Positions 35,585 through 47,190 of a DNA stretch of 64,000 nt are shown one piece after another (within the stretch, counting starts at the first letter, position 1; each line of letters begins with the position of its first letter). The position numbers were made by a program, and so were the translations under genes. Under the pieces are notes generated by a model. That model made no database searches and was not told the origin of the DNA. It saw only the letters and a program-made list of their open reading frames with translations. Origin of the DNA: Castor canadensis (lineage: Eukaryota; Chordata; Mammalia; Rodentia; Castoridae); the NCBI RefSeq assembly GCF_047511655.1, contig NC_133395.1:67675910-67739909 (forward strand). Reading direction: 5' to 3'.

Positions 35585-36023
35585 GTCAATGTTGTGATTA
35601 ATCTTGATTGTTAACTTAATTGGATTGAGAAGTGCCTAGGAGATAATAACGCATACCTCTGGATGTGTCTATAAGGGCATTTCCAAAGATGATGAGGTCA
35701 GAGAGCACTCACCTAATGAGTGGCTTCATAATACTTTGACATTATTGGATGGTGGTAAAAAGTAGGTCACTGGGAGAGGTGGTATGTCCTTGTGGATTAT
35801 ATTTTGCCCTGGTCTCTTCCTCTTGTTGCTCTGCTTCCTGTCCTGGAGGCAGAGGACCTCCTTTGCATAGACTCTTGCCACCATGATAGTCTATTCAAGT
35901 ACATGGGGATGACTGACCTGACCATGGACTGAACCCTTTGAAACCTTTCGTCAAATAAATCTTTCCTCCTTTAAGTTGTTTTTGCCAGGTATTTGGTCAC
36001 AGCAATAATAAAACACATAGAAT
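35585..36023 (+). mobile_element. LTR-type retroelement nested in a MIR
   Basis: 439 bp from 'tgttgtgattaatcttgatt' to 'tttaagttgtttttgccagg tatttggtcacagc...aaaac'. It has a polyadenylation-like 'aataaa' (35,955 region) and the 3' plan of rodent LTRs. tatacaaa occurs on both sides (35,577-35,584 and 36,024-36,031) as a probable target-site duplication. A related 3' end occurs at 61.2 kb. The family name is not assigned. Confidence 0.65.
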
Positions 36024-36031
36024 TATACAAA

Positions 36032-36115
36032 CAGAAAGTGGGAAAGCTTGAATTCAAACCAAATATGCCTACAGAATTGGTATCCCTAACTACTGTGCTG
36101 TATTGCTTATTTCAC
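36032..36115 (+). mobile_element. MIR SINE, right half
   Basis: Continues the MIR of 35,440-35,584: 'agcttgaattcaaaccaaat atgcctacag' and 'ctaactactgtgctgtattg' correspond to the MIR 'gaacccaggtctg ... actatgctatactgc' end. Confidence 0.7.
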
Positions 36116-37690
36116 CTACTTTGAAAGTCATTTTATCAGTTGATATATCCAAATTAATGAAATGAAACTAAAAGCTAATCACTCAGTATTGACACCCTGT
36201 TTTATGTTATTTACATATAATTTCATTTCATGAAATATTAGTTTATTTAATATGGTAAGGAAGCAGAAAATCACTCAATTTAATAGCTATTTACTTACTA
36301 TGAAACTTATAATCTTTATCTTAAAAGTATAGACTCACATCTGGGGGTGTATATGGCTCAGTGAGCATTTGCCTAGCATGCATAAGGCTTTGGATTCAAG
36401 GACAGCACCTAAAATATTAAGTGCAGATAAATTGGGATATATGATTAGTAAAGAGAAGAACTTTCTCTAAACAAGAATACTATGTGCATTTTTATTTTTT
36501 AAAGTCTGATACTAAAATTCTGGTAAGATATTCCAGCCTAAAATGTCATCTGACTAGCAGCTTTTTTGCAGATTCACTTAAATTCCTACAAAATCCATGG
36601 AAAAAAATTTCATAAAACATTGATATTATTCAGGTCTGTTGTTGTTTCATTAGAATGTGGAAGAATTTCCACTAAAGCCAAAGATAACACAAGATGGATT
36701 TTTAAAACAAAACAAGAAAACACTCCAAACAACATCAAAACACCCCAATACACTGATGCATTTCTTTAGGAGTTGTGAAAATCTGCCCTCCTGCAATCAC
36801 TAGGAAGGTCTTTTTACCATCTGCATTATCTCCTTACTTTAAAAAAATCATATGCATTAAGTGTGCTAGCATATATTCAATATCTAATAGGAAATTTTTG
36901 AGGCAGTCAAATATTTCCCTCTGGTCCTCCAATGGTACCTAATTCATGGTACACCTAGAAAGACACTGTAAGCAGGAGTTTGGGGAAGAAAGTAGTTAAT
37001 AAACGTAAATTGTATGTTGTCAGATGTCTCTAGGTTGGAGAGGAGAATAGAAGTGCTCAGATAAGTAGTCCACACTTGGGATAGAATCTTTCATGTTAAC
37101 ATATGAATGGGATGAGTTGCCAGACTAGGGTGGGAGTGTAAACAATTTCTCCAACTCCGGGCCAGCGTAGCCTCTTTCAGTCATAAGTACTGATTATGCT
37201 GACAGCATGTCACATTTTTAAGTATGTATATGTGCTCATCTGGGTTGCAAGCACTTCAGTGGATCAGCTCACTTCATCCTCATGGTAATGGTGGTACCCA
37301 TTTAGACATGGGGGACTGATGGGAGAACTGCTCAACACAAGGCTTTCAGCTGTAGTGATGAGTAATTGATCAACACTTAAAAGGACAAGGAATGAAGCAA
37401 ATGACAGTGGGGGCCTAATTCATAAAAATGGAGGTGTCAGTAAATAGGACAGAAAGCTCAGGAAGAGGCATTTGAAAAAAAAATTGGTTTATAATAAAGG
37501 TGCGAGAAATCATCAATCAATGTGGAAAGAAGAATTAATTCATCAATTTCCATTTATAATAAATAGTGATGGTTTGCTATTTTCTAAGAGTGAGATTTTC
37601 ACTAAATAAGATACGTTTAAATGATCCCAAAGTGTGTTAGAATTTAATGCAATAGTAATATTGAAGCATAACCTACTCATTGCGTACTCT
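36116..37690. other. Mostly unique sequence with one ID SINE
   Basis: No gene recognised. An ID-like SINE is listed separately. The 67-codon frame at 36,566-36,769 has no family signature. Confidence 0.45.
36340..36420 (+). mobile_element. ID-like SINE monomer
   Basis: 'ctgggggtgtatatggctca gtgagcatttgcctagcatg cataaggc' and 'ttggattcaag': the ID plan with A box and B box-like parts. Confidence 0.8.
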
Positions 37691-37694
37691 GTTG

Positions 37695-37865
37695 ATAGCT
37701 ATTGTACTTTACATAGAAAAATGTTTGGGTCCTTATAACAAGCCCATGTGGTAGGGACAATTGTTTCAGGCTTTTACAGATAAGAAAAGGAAGGTACACA
37801 GAGGTTAAGAAGAATTATCCAAGGACAGTACCTTGTAAGTGTTCCAATGGCCAACTCAGACTTGA
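37695..37865 (+). mobile_element. MIR SINE
   Basis: 'tccttataacaagcccatgt ggtaggg', 'acagataagaaaaggaaggt acacagaggttaagaa', 'ttatccaaggacagtacctt gtaagtg': a clear MIR core. Confidence 0.82.
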
Positions 37866-38109
37866 CATATCCACAAGTGAATTCCTAATCTTCCCTCTAA
37901 AATCATATCCCAATGCTCATCACCATTGTCCCAAAAGATTATGTACTCTGAGTTGTCTGTGTACTCAAGCCAGGTATCTCATAATCACCTTTACCTCTTC
38001 TTACACACAGTTTGGAACATTCTGGCAGATCTAGCTACAGACTAGATGTTTAATCTGCTTCCACTTCATATAAGTTTATTAATGTATTTATTATTAATTT
38101 TATTCCCCC

Positions 38110-38235
38110 CCAAATGATCTGCAAAGCTATTAGCCTGTCTGTTTTGTTCATAGATGTATATTAATCACCTCATATAATGCTTTGCACTTAGTCCAGAGTC
38201 CACCAATATTTACTAAGTGAACATTGAGACTGGAA
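38110..38235 (+). mobile_element. L2 3' end fragment
   Basis: 'agcctgtctgttttgttcat agatgtat', 'atgctttgcacttagtccag' and 'accaatatttactaagtgaa c' follow the L2 3' end plan (ctgt-ctt-ttcat-...-gcctggcac...-aatatttgttgaatgaa). Confidence 0.6.
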
Positions 38236-38439
38236 TTCTAAACATAGGCAACATAATTCCAAGGTCTATGAAACTGATGACTAGGCAATTCCATTAAAAT
38301 AAAATCATTTTTTAAAAGCTTGAAAAAATGAACATGTGAGGGAAAAAGACTTTAGGAAATCCAAGTACTAAATAAGTCATTCAGGAAAAATGTGATAGTT
38401 TGATATTTGTAAGAAATCAAAACTTAAAAAAAAACAAGC

Positions 38440-39065
38440 ATTATTATCTCCAAGTTTAACAACCAAAATTTGATAAATATCTTCCAAAAATATCAAAAAG
38501 TATTAATGTTAGTATATAAAGAACTACTATAAATCAAATGGGGAAAACACTAAAATCCCTAAGTATTGAAAAATGTATATTAACTCACAAATAGCAAATA
38601 GCAAAGAACAAAAATATAAAAGACACTTTCTAAAATAATTCAATTAAGTTGAGATGACTTTTTTTTCAAATAGGAAATCAGCAAAAGTAAGGAAGAAAGA
38701 GGGAAAAGAAGATTAAATATGACTTCTCTTGATGGTGAGTCCATGAAATAAACTCCCTTATAATGTGTAGCATGAGTTTCAAAATACTCCTTCATCTTCA
38801 TACATAACTCTATTTTTAGGAAACTGTTCTGAAGATATAATCAAATGTACAGGCAAAGTTGCATGTGCAAGGCTTTCATCAAATCTAATAGGAATAAAAG
38901 TATAAAAACAATCCACCTTTTCAAGACTTAAAATACTTAAATGTTTAATAGAAATGTATAGTGATTCATTAAAATTAAAACTTTGGAAGAAAAGTTGGCA
39001 ACTTAGAAAAAAATACGTGTTTTTTAACTGGCAGGTAAAAGCTGTGTTTATAGCATGATCCAAGC
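38440..39065 (+). mobile_element. Ancient L1 (L1M-type) ORF2 3' / 3' UTR fragment
   Basis: 'tataaagaactactataaat caaatgggg', 'ttcaaataggaaatcagcaa', 'acttaaaatacttaaatgtt', 'tgtgtttatagcatgatcca': blocks in the order of the ORF2 C-terminal part and 3' end of old mammalian L1s. Highly diverged, and no frame is open. Confidence 0.55.
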
Positions 39066-41300
39066 AGATTGGATCAAAACATCCATCTTTTTAGTTGATG
39101 GCAGAACAGGGGATTAAGACAGCTGGACCAAGAGTCACCATCTGAAAGGTAAGTTGGGGTTTCACATCCTTAGAGCGGGACTTTGGGTGGCCCTTGTTCA
39201 GATGAGGAAGAGTCCTACTCACATAGGTAGAAGACATGTCCCACAGGCTTCAGAAACAATGCTCACCTGTTTCCTAATTTTTTCTGCGATCAAAAAAGGC
39301 CATTATCAAACAGTTGATATTGCCATCATATACAAATGTGTTACTATTATGTTAAATTTTGATAGACATACCGCAGACTAAATTTTCCAAGTACTTGTCT
39401 ATGTGTGACTTTGCCTCTTTCTTCCACTTTTCGGAAGGAAGTACTTCACATATGCTACATATCAGCACCTAAGTGAGAGAATTATTCTTAGAAGTAAACT
39501 GAAAATAGAGTTCCTAAAACAATTACGATCCAAGTTCCATAATGTATTTTTGCTATGAGTGGGCATTACAGATAATTGTTTTACTGCTCTCATTTCTTGG
39601 GTCTTGTCTCTTGCTAATTTCATACAAGAGTGTGCTTTTTTGTTTTCTTGAATCAGGTACTAAGATTAAGTCCAGATAAGCATATAACATTTTAGTGTAA
39701 ATTTCTTTGACTTCAATGATTAGCATTTTAAATGGCACTCCGATTTGTGCAATGATGCCAATTCTATTTTTAAATTGTTAAAACTAAACAAACCTCTCTG
39801 GGTTGCTAATAATGTGCATTTCATTGGACTTCAAATATTTTTCCTTTAATTGCTAATTGTTTTGTGAGTGACATGACATCAGTAATAATCACATGAAGCT
39901 ATTGAAAACAAGGATCCGTGATCAATAGAAATTTTTCTTTCCATGGGAACACAGCCTGCTCAGAGGGCTGACGTGTATCATGCTGTTCTCAATGTTCTTT
40001 TCTATCTTGTTTTTATTGCAGATTCATAGCCACCTTTCTTATGGGCAAAATAACAAATTAGGGGAAATTGGTAAAACATCTCTTACTGACCTCATGATAA
40101 AGCTGGTGTTTACTATAAAGAAGAGGTCCTACGAGAGGCATGAGGAGCATTTAATTTATTTCAGATGCTAAAGTTGCTAAGTAAAGTTCATCATCTCTAA
40201 ACAGGGTGCATGATGTGCTGTCATTCTTTTGCGTGTATTTCTAAATGTGTTATAAAGGCCTACACTCACTACAGTATGTGGAATTCTATCTACCAGTTTA
40301 TTTTTAAAGGTGCATACTCAAACCTGACATGGAGTATTCAGTTTTTAAAATGCAACACTACACCAATCAATGTCACTTTCACTTTTTGTTCTTAGACACT
40401 TACTTATCATGGAGAAAACAAGTTGTTTCACAAAGAGGTACAAAATTCTTATAGTTACAGCTACCACATATATTGTTTCCCTTCTACTTGCATTGATAAT
40501 TGCTCATTATCATGTCTGCAAACAGATGTGCTTTGTATGTTTTGTAAAAACTATAGCTTAATGCTACGAAAGAACATATAAAGATGTTAACATATTTTTT
40601 GTGATAAGCAGTAAAAAGAGATTCAGGGAAGGAAAGAAATCTTTTTGTTGCTTTCTGTCTTTTCTGGCAAGTGGAGGGAGCACTATAGGAACTAACCAGG
40701 TTTTTGCCTCCATGTACATATATCAGTATTTTTGAGGGATGGCCTGGAGTTCCCTAGTCCTAAAAATTTAGGAGTAAAGTGTACCTAGGGATAAACCCAG
40801 GAGAAGAGCAGTTAGCCAGGGCAAAAGATCATTTGAAATATAAGAAAAGTTATTTAAAAGGAAAAAACAAAAAGCCTTCATTACTGCATGTCACTGATCT
40901 ATAGATAACCTCTTTACTCATGTAAACACTCTAAAAATATAAATTAAAAAATTCAACTCATTGCAACTATGGAGTGGGGAATAAAGGAGAAGAAATTCTT
41001 TGATTTTGTGCTTCGGAGTCTGCCTTTTGGGTGTTGGTTTGCTGGTTTCTATTCCTTAGGGAATATTTAATGGAAAGAAACTGGTCCTCCTCTGGGTGGG
41101 CTCAGCACTGCCTCCCAAGAAGGTGTAACAAGAAGTGGCTGAGACCAGGAAAAAGTTGCCACTAATCTGTTGCACAACTGAGAAACTGGATCGGGCACTG
41201 CAGGGAATGCCATAGCAGCTCACCCCAGGGCTTTCAGAAAATAAAGGAGCTCAAGTAGAAACCTAGGGTCGCCAGGGTGGGAATTTTTTCCCTCACTAAG
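39066..41300. other. Unique sequence upstream of the CpG island
   Basis: No gene or clear repeat recognised. Frames such as 39,980-40,171 and 40,370-40,561 (a hydrophobic stretch) look like chance. GC content rises from about 41,000 on. Confidence 0.45.
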
Positions 41301-42960
41301 ATTCACTTCTGGATGCTGCTGTTTTACAAATCGACTCTGCAGTCTGTCTCTGGGTTACGAGGTCATGACCAATCAAGCCTTCCAGATTGCGAGTGACAAG
41401 CTGGGTATCAAGGCGTTGCAGTCACCGCTAGTAAGTCATTCATTGCTAACGTCGACAATATATACATAATAGTTTCTCTCTCCGCACTTTGATCTTATTT
41501 TCATGGGTGTTCACCAAAGAGAATGACCAAGCCATAACCTTTTATCCTGAAATCTTAAGATCCATGCGCCGATTTGAATAACACACACACGCAGCCACCA
41601 AACGTTTCGCTCCTAGGCTGGCCCCGCATCTTGGGTTTTAATATTTAGAAACTTGCTGGTTTTCTATGCCTGTTGGAAAGACCGAGCTGGGTGGGAGCGG
41701 ATGGCTCATCGTTTATTCATTGTGACTGCCTGGATTGTTGACACTAGGTGCCAAGCTGCATCCTTGCTCTTGCAGGGGAAGTCTGACACCTTGAGGCCAG
41801 GAGAAGGGGTGCCAGGAGCCCAGAGCAGCGCTAGTGGAAGAAGCTTTGAGAGTTGCGGGGGGTGTGGGATGTGGAAGGCGGGAGGAGGATACTTTTTTTC
41901 CTGTGTGGCAACTGGCCGCATGGGTGTTTGTTTACTAGGGTAGGAGCAGGGCTTCCCAAAGCTGGGTCCTAGTACAAACTGAAGTCCAACATCCCTGCCG
42001 AGCTTCCCTGCACCGAAGCTTGGAGGTGTGTCTGGCTTGCATCCCAGACCTGGGGGTAGGTTCCAGCCACCAACTTGGCTGCATGACAGCTAGCTTGTGA
42101 TGCCCACTGGCCGACCTCGAGTACTTGGTCCCAGGAGGTGGAGGCGGTTCAGGGGGCTCCGTGTCAGCTCCTGCCCCTCCCGGATACTCTCCAGCGTCTA
42201 GACAAGCGGTGCGTGGGACGCGCATCTTTCCAGGTCTGCCCCTTCCAAGCGCGGTGGTTGCGGACCCTGAGCTAGGCAGCTGAGCCGGGGACCGGGGGCG
42301 GAGTGCCTTCTTCTTCTGGGCTCCCGTGCTGTCAGCCGTGGGAACTCTAACTTCATCCCGAGGGATCCGTGGGGCCGGGGTAGGCGAGGTTCCCCTCCCC
42401 CGGCGCGCGCCTCCTTCTGGTCTGCCCCTCCCCCGCCTCCCCTGGCTTCGCTCTCCGAGCATCCTCACTCCGCCCAGTTCGGTGCCAGCTGCGTGGGCTC
42501 CAGCTTTTCGTGCGTTTTCCTTGGAATGCTCCAAAACTCGGCAGCCACTAAGGAAATCCCATCGGAATTTACCGGTCGTGCTGGCGGCGGGCAGAGCACC
42601 CTTGCCGCCGGTTCTCGAATCGGATCACTTCCACTGGAAGATTGCAACTTTGCAGGTAAAGAGTGCGTCGCCTGCGAGCTCCATTTCGCGGGAGATGCAC
42701 CTCTCTTCTTTCCTGGGATCTCGGGTAAGTTTCTCAAGCCTCCTGGAAGCGGCTCTCTCCTGGGAGGCTGACATCCCTAGGTGGAGGTTACCAGTTCAAA
42801 AGGCTCCAGCTGCTTGATTTCTTTTCAGGGCTCGGGAACAGATATGTGAAGCTTTCTGTGATTGACCTGGGCTGAGCGGGAGTTTGGGGGGTGCTTCTCA
42901 GTCTCTCAGCTTATCCGGCTTTAAAGCAGGGGAGAGGGCGAGGAATGAACCCCTGGTGTG
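41300..42960 (+). promoter_or_regulatory. CpG-island promoter and probable 5' untranslated exon of an unnamed gene
   Basis: The only GC-rich, CpG-dense stretch of the window. I count about 34 CpG dinucleotides between 42,241 and 42,660, against near absence elsewhere. GC boxes: ggggcgg at 42,295-42,301, ccccgcc at 42,431-42,437, ccgccc at 42,470-42,475. A CCAAT motif lies at 41,369-41,373. No TATA box is evident in the core. Good splice donors on the plus strand (cag/gtaaag at 42,655/42,656; cgg/gtaagt at 42,724/42,725; cta/gtaagt at 41,430/41,431) favour rightward transcription, and I found no comparable minus-strand donor. No recognisable protein starts here, so the first exon is probably untranslated with a long first intron reaching past the window. 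Gene identity is unknown. The flanking low-repeat, AT-rich setting suggests a developmental or neuronal gene, but that is a guess. Confidence 0.72.
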
Positions 42961-45900
42961 ACTTATATGGTAAACAAAGGAGCTGCAGCCACGCCGCGGT
43001 GCTAGGGAATGTGGCTGTTTTTAGCCTTTTATGCATTTGGGGTAAAACAGAGATCAGGGTGGCCCCAGGTCACAGAGAAAGTGAGTCTCTGGCACCCAAA
43101 GTGGGGGATGAAGGCAGGAAAGTGATCAATATCCTGTCGATGGATTACTCTCTGCGTCATTTTCATTCTCTGTCAGGAACCAGAAACACCTTTATCCGTC
43201 ATGCTGGACCCAGTGTAGTGATTCCTAGCTCTCCTGGCAACTGAGATTTCAATTTAGTCAATGACCCTGTTTGCTGCTTGGATAAATCACTAGGATTCAT
43301 GGCGCAACTTCTTGTTCCAGCTGTGAAGTCAGCTGCGTTTTGTGACTGGACTAGAGAATCCTAGAAGGGCTGAGAAAAGGGAGTTCTGATCTTGTCCGCC
43401 TGTATCCACTACTCTGTATCTACTGTGGTGTGTCTCTGTTCACATGGCTTCTTAGGGAGGCCCTTTCCAGTTAAATTCCACCGCTATAAAATGCAGCAAG
43501 TTACTTAAGAAGTAAGCACAGAGGAGTAGGAAGAAATAGAAACAAACTCTACTTGTTTTATTGAAAAGAAATTTAGAAAAGACTTACAAAACTAAAATAA
43601 GCCTCAAAGGGCTCGTACAATTTCTGGCTTTTCTATCATAGTAATCACAACCCAAAGCACTTTACAAATTCTTTAAGAAAAAAGTTCATTTGGGGATTTT
43701 TTTTTTTTAAAGTAAAACTCTGAATGAGACAGTGAGAGCAAGAGTTGGTGGTGTCTTGAACCATTGAAATCTTCATTGCTGTGTTATGGTTTGCTACTAA
43801 CAGTTATATTTGTAATGCTTACTTCTATTCATGTGGACAGTAGGCCAGGGACCCCCTCCCCACCTTAACTATTTCAAAGAAAAACGTATTAAAGTATAGA
43901 AATAGCTATGCCAGAAATTTGGAATTAGATTCAAAATTCAGCATGACATTGTTAAAGAAACACTTAAAAAACCGTGTAAATTAATATAATAAAAGTTAGT
44001 ACAGGTGAAAAGGAAGAAAGCACTAGCATTGTTTCCGAATAAAAGTGAGTTCTGCTGCTTTACCTTAGAGTTTTGATCAGAACTCAAACAATCCCCTGTG
44101 CTGAGGCTGTGGAGTGAAGAGCAGATAGATTTATGCCAAGCAAGGCACTAAAAATAAATTCTAGCAGGCTGGTGAGACTAAAACATACGAGTTGCTTAGT
44201 ATTTATTGAGTGAATAAATATGTAGTTGGATAAGTCATGATGACAAGATTTACCATAGCAAATTTAGAAAAGTTCTTCATCTTCAGTAAGATCTTAAAGA
44301 AACATGAACATTCATCAAAGCGTAAAGTAGCTAAGGTAGACAGACACAAGAAGCATGCCTCTTCAGTAAAATCTGTCAAATATTGTCAATGTTTATGAAA
44401 ACCTCTAATCTAACAAAAAGGACATAAATTTCACTTTACTTGTTTCTGGTTCTCAAAGATATGAGATGGACCAAATATCTATGACTTAAAAGTTTTTAAA
44501 TTTTCAAATTTTATGTTATTTTTCTGTTGCATTTATTTCAAGTAAGAATTTTATGGCCATTTTAGTTATTAAAATAGACCAAATGACTTCCCATAGAAAG
44601 TAATATTAATCAATTCATACTATAAATAAGAAATAGCAGAAGTTATGCTTTTTATTCTTTCGGATTAGGAACAAATGAAGGTCTTGTTCAGTACATACAT
44701 TTCACAAATTTTTATGCTCCATGGACAGCTACAGCCATCCAAGGGCTAAAAAGTTACCTAGTTCAACATCCTCTTTCAAGAAACTGAAGCCAAGTAAAAA
44801 TTTAAAACAGTGATAACTCATGTTTTATAAGTTATGACATCATTTCAAATTATAATGGATCTGGAATTTAGATAACCTATCTTTTGATATTTGAATGGCA
44901 AAGTCTATCTATATTTGCATGAACTGGGTGATGTTAAAAGTGTCACTATTTGGAATAATTAACCTTAAAAAATTGCTGTCTCTGAATTGTATGTGAAATA
45001 TAGAAGTAATGTTCAATCATTGTTTTTTATTTTTATAATGCTAAAATAATGAAAATATCATCTAGTCAAGTACTGTCAACTTACCATGATAAATTGATTG
45101 TTATTAATATTATTATTCTGGTAAATAATAATAATTCCATTTAGGACATGCTGATTTTAACCCTAATAAATTAAACAACACTTTTCAAGTATATTTTTGA
45201 AACTAGTCTGTTATATTTGTATACTGCATGTTCAATTGCAGGTATAATTTATTATAGACTATCTGTACCAATTCAGTTAATCAACATTATATTTATCAGC
45301 TGAAAACTTAAACAATCTCCCTTTTCTAATTAATCCATGTGCCAGAGCAAAGATAAAAATAAGTACCCACTTGTTCAATAGCAAACATTATAAGTAACAA
45401 TGCTCAAAGAAGAGATTTTTGTAAACAATGACAGGTATATGAGAAAGAGTAAGCAGGAAGCTAGGACCAAGGACTATGAGCTGAATATGTTATGCGAAAA
45501 TGCAGTTGTTTTTTTTCTGAAACAAGCTAGGTGAAGGAGAAATCAGAGCTAATGCACATCTTTTGAGTTCCTAAACTGTGTAGCATGGACTACATTGAAA
45601 TCGGCATTATTGACTTCATTAATACTCATGAAAAACTCATCATGAGGTTTTAGTTCTCATCAAACATGAGGTTGAGGAGCAGCCCAAAATAAAAACCTTG
45701 TCTTTTACCTAGTTTATATTCTATCCCTCCTTCCTTCAGTCAACATTAAATCTGGCTCAATTTAACCCAACTTTAATTGGGCATTTATTTCCATCTAGTT
45801 AGAGTGAAGAACTGCTTTAGAACTAACTTCCTTTCCCTTAGTTTTCTATTTCTAACCCGTCCTGATGCACTGAGCCCTCAATATTTAAAGCAATTTGAGA

Positions 45901-46727
45901 ATATTTTGACCAGAGATAGATACATCATAGCTGTGTTTTTTAAATCACAACAAATATAGACCCGATAGCTGAGAACATTAGCACAACCAATAAATAACTG
46001 TGATGAAAAAATACATTCAAGACGAGAAGCTGTTCATTTGAAAAGCTAAAACTTAAAAAGCATATTAATTTAGAAGTACTTTGTTCTATGAACTACTCAG
46101 CAAGCACAGTGATGTATTTAAAATTCGAAAATATCTAAATGATGCTTCTGAAAGTTCAGTTTAATTTAAGTGGAATAAGAAAGACATAATAGTTTGAGTA
46201 TTCGATCTACTGCTCTAAACTTTAGGTTCCGTCCCTTTAATAGTCACTAATGTTTTGTCTCTTTTTGAAATACAGCAGTGTCATAGAGTGATGGCTTGTT
46301 GGGAGACAACAGAATACGTATGGGCACAGTTTCACACATAAAATTAGAAAGGTTAATTCAAGCATTAGCTTAAAAACATGCCTTGAATATCTTTAGCTAG
46401 CTCACTAAATTTTGTCTGTAGTTGGCTATTGTGCTTTTCAAATACGTTGAAAAATTCTCCCTAAGTAACTTCCTTGAACCAATAATACCAAGGATTGAAA
46501 AATTGAAACAGTTAGATAGAAAACAGGAAATATTATGAAAAAAGAAAGGGAAGGGCCTGTATTTATGGGTACCAGCACTTTGCTGTAGAATTTTATCTTT
46601 ACATTGACTTTGAATCAGAAGTATTATTAACACATTTTAACAACCTAAGAAAGACTACTTTTCCAGACACCACAAAGCTACTTTGTGGGGAACCAGATTT
46701 GATCTGATGTGTATTTGACTCAAAACG

Positions 46728-46860
46728 CACATTTTGGGGTTCCCAGCACTGGGGAGGCTGAGGCAGTCAAATCTCGAGTTCAGGTCACCCTGGGCTACAT
46801 AGTGAGACTGTCTCCAAAATACAAAACAGCAACAACAAAGCCTCTTAAAAAAAAAAAAAA
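46728..46860 (+). mobile_element. B1-type SINE, 5'-truncated
   Basis: 'ttcccagcactggggaggct gaggcag', 'gagttcaggtcaccctgggc tacatagtgagactgtct' and an A-tail of about 15 bases. It lacks the first bases with the A box. Confidence 0.85.
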
Positions 46861-47069
46861 GACATTTTTACTTAATTCATGTGGTTTCTAAAATAAAATT
46901 AGCAATCTTTCAATAAGATTCATAAATTCGTTGTAAAGCTATTTGTGTCTTTAGTTTTTCAAGTACTGAAACACTGGGACATACTCGACTGCTCCATTCA
47001 TGAGGCTAGGATTTGAAACAGCAGTCTGTTCCTTAAAGTTCTTTCAGCTTTCAGGCAAAACCGGATGAA

Positions 47070-47190
47070 AGTTAGCTACTTACCCCAAATCTAGGTAAGG
47101 GTTCAAACCCTGTTCTTATGCTTAAACCCTCTGCATATGCTAAGCAATTACTCTACCACTTGCTACTACTAAGCTCTACCTGCCAGGCAG
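47070..47190 (-). mobile_element. ID-like SINE fragment
   Basis: On the minus strand the 'tagagtaattgcttagcata tgc' block and 'agggtttaagc' follow the ID plan. A nearby 'gttcaaaccctg' may be a second B box-like motif. Degraded. Confidence 0.5.

Noticed and set aside
40370..40561. Small hydrophobic protein with a membrane-like segment
   Set aside because: 63 codons in AT-rich DNA, where chance frames rich in Leu/Ile/Val/Phe are common; no supporting splice sites or recognised family.
41935..42534. 199-codon minus-strand frame, and plus-strand frames at 42,326-42,817 and 42,493-42,771
   Set aside because: All lie in the CpG island, where few stop codons occur by chance because of high GC. Composition is Pro/Arg/Gly/Ser-rich without any domain, and the frames overlap one another on both strands.
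43464..43500. TATA box (ctataaaatgc) as core promoter
   Set aside because: It lies 0.8 kb downstream of the CpG-island core, beyond the likely splice donors, with no CpG enrichment around it. An isolated TATA-like string is expected by chance.
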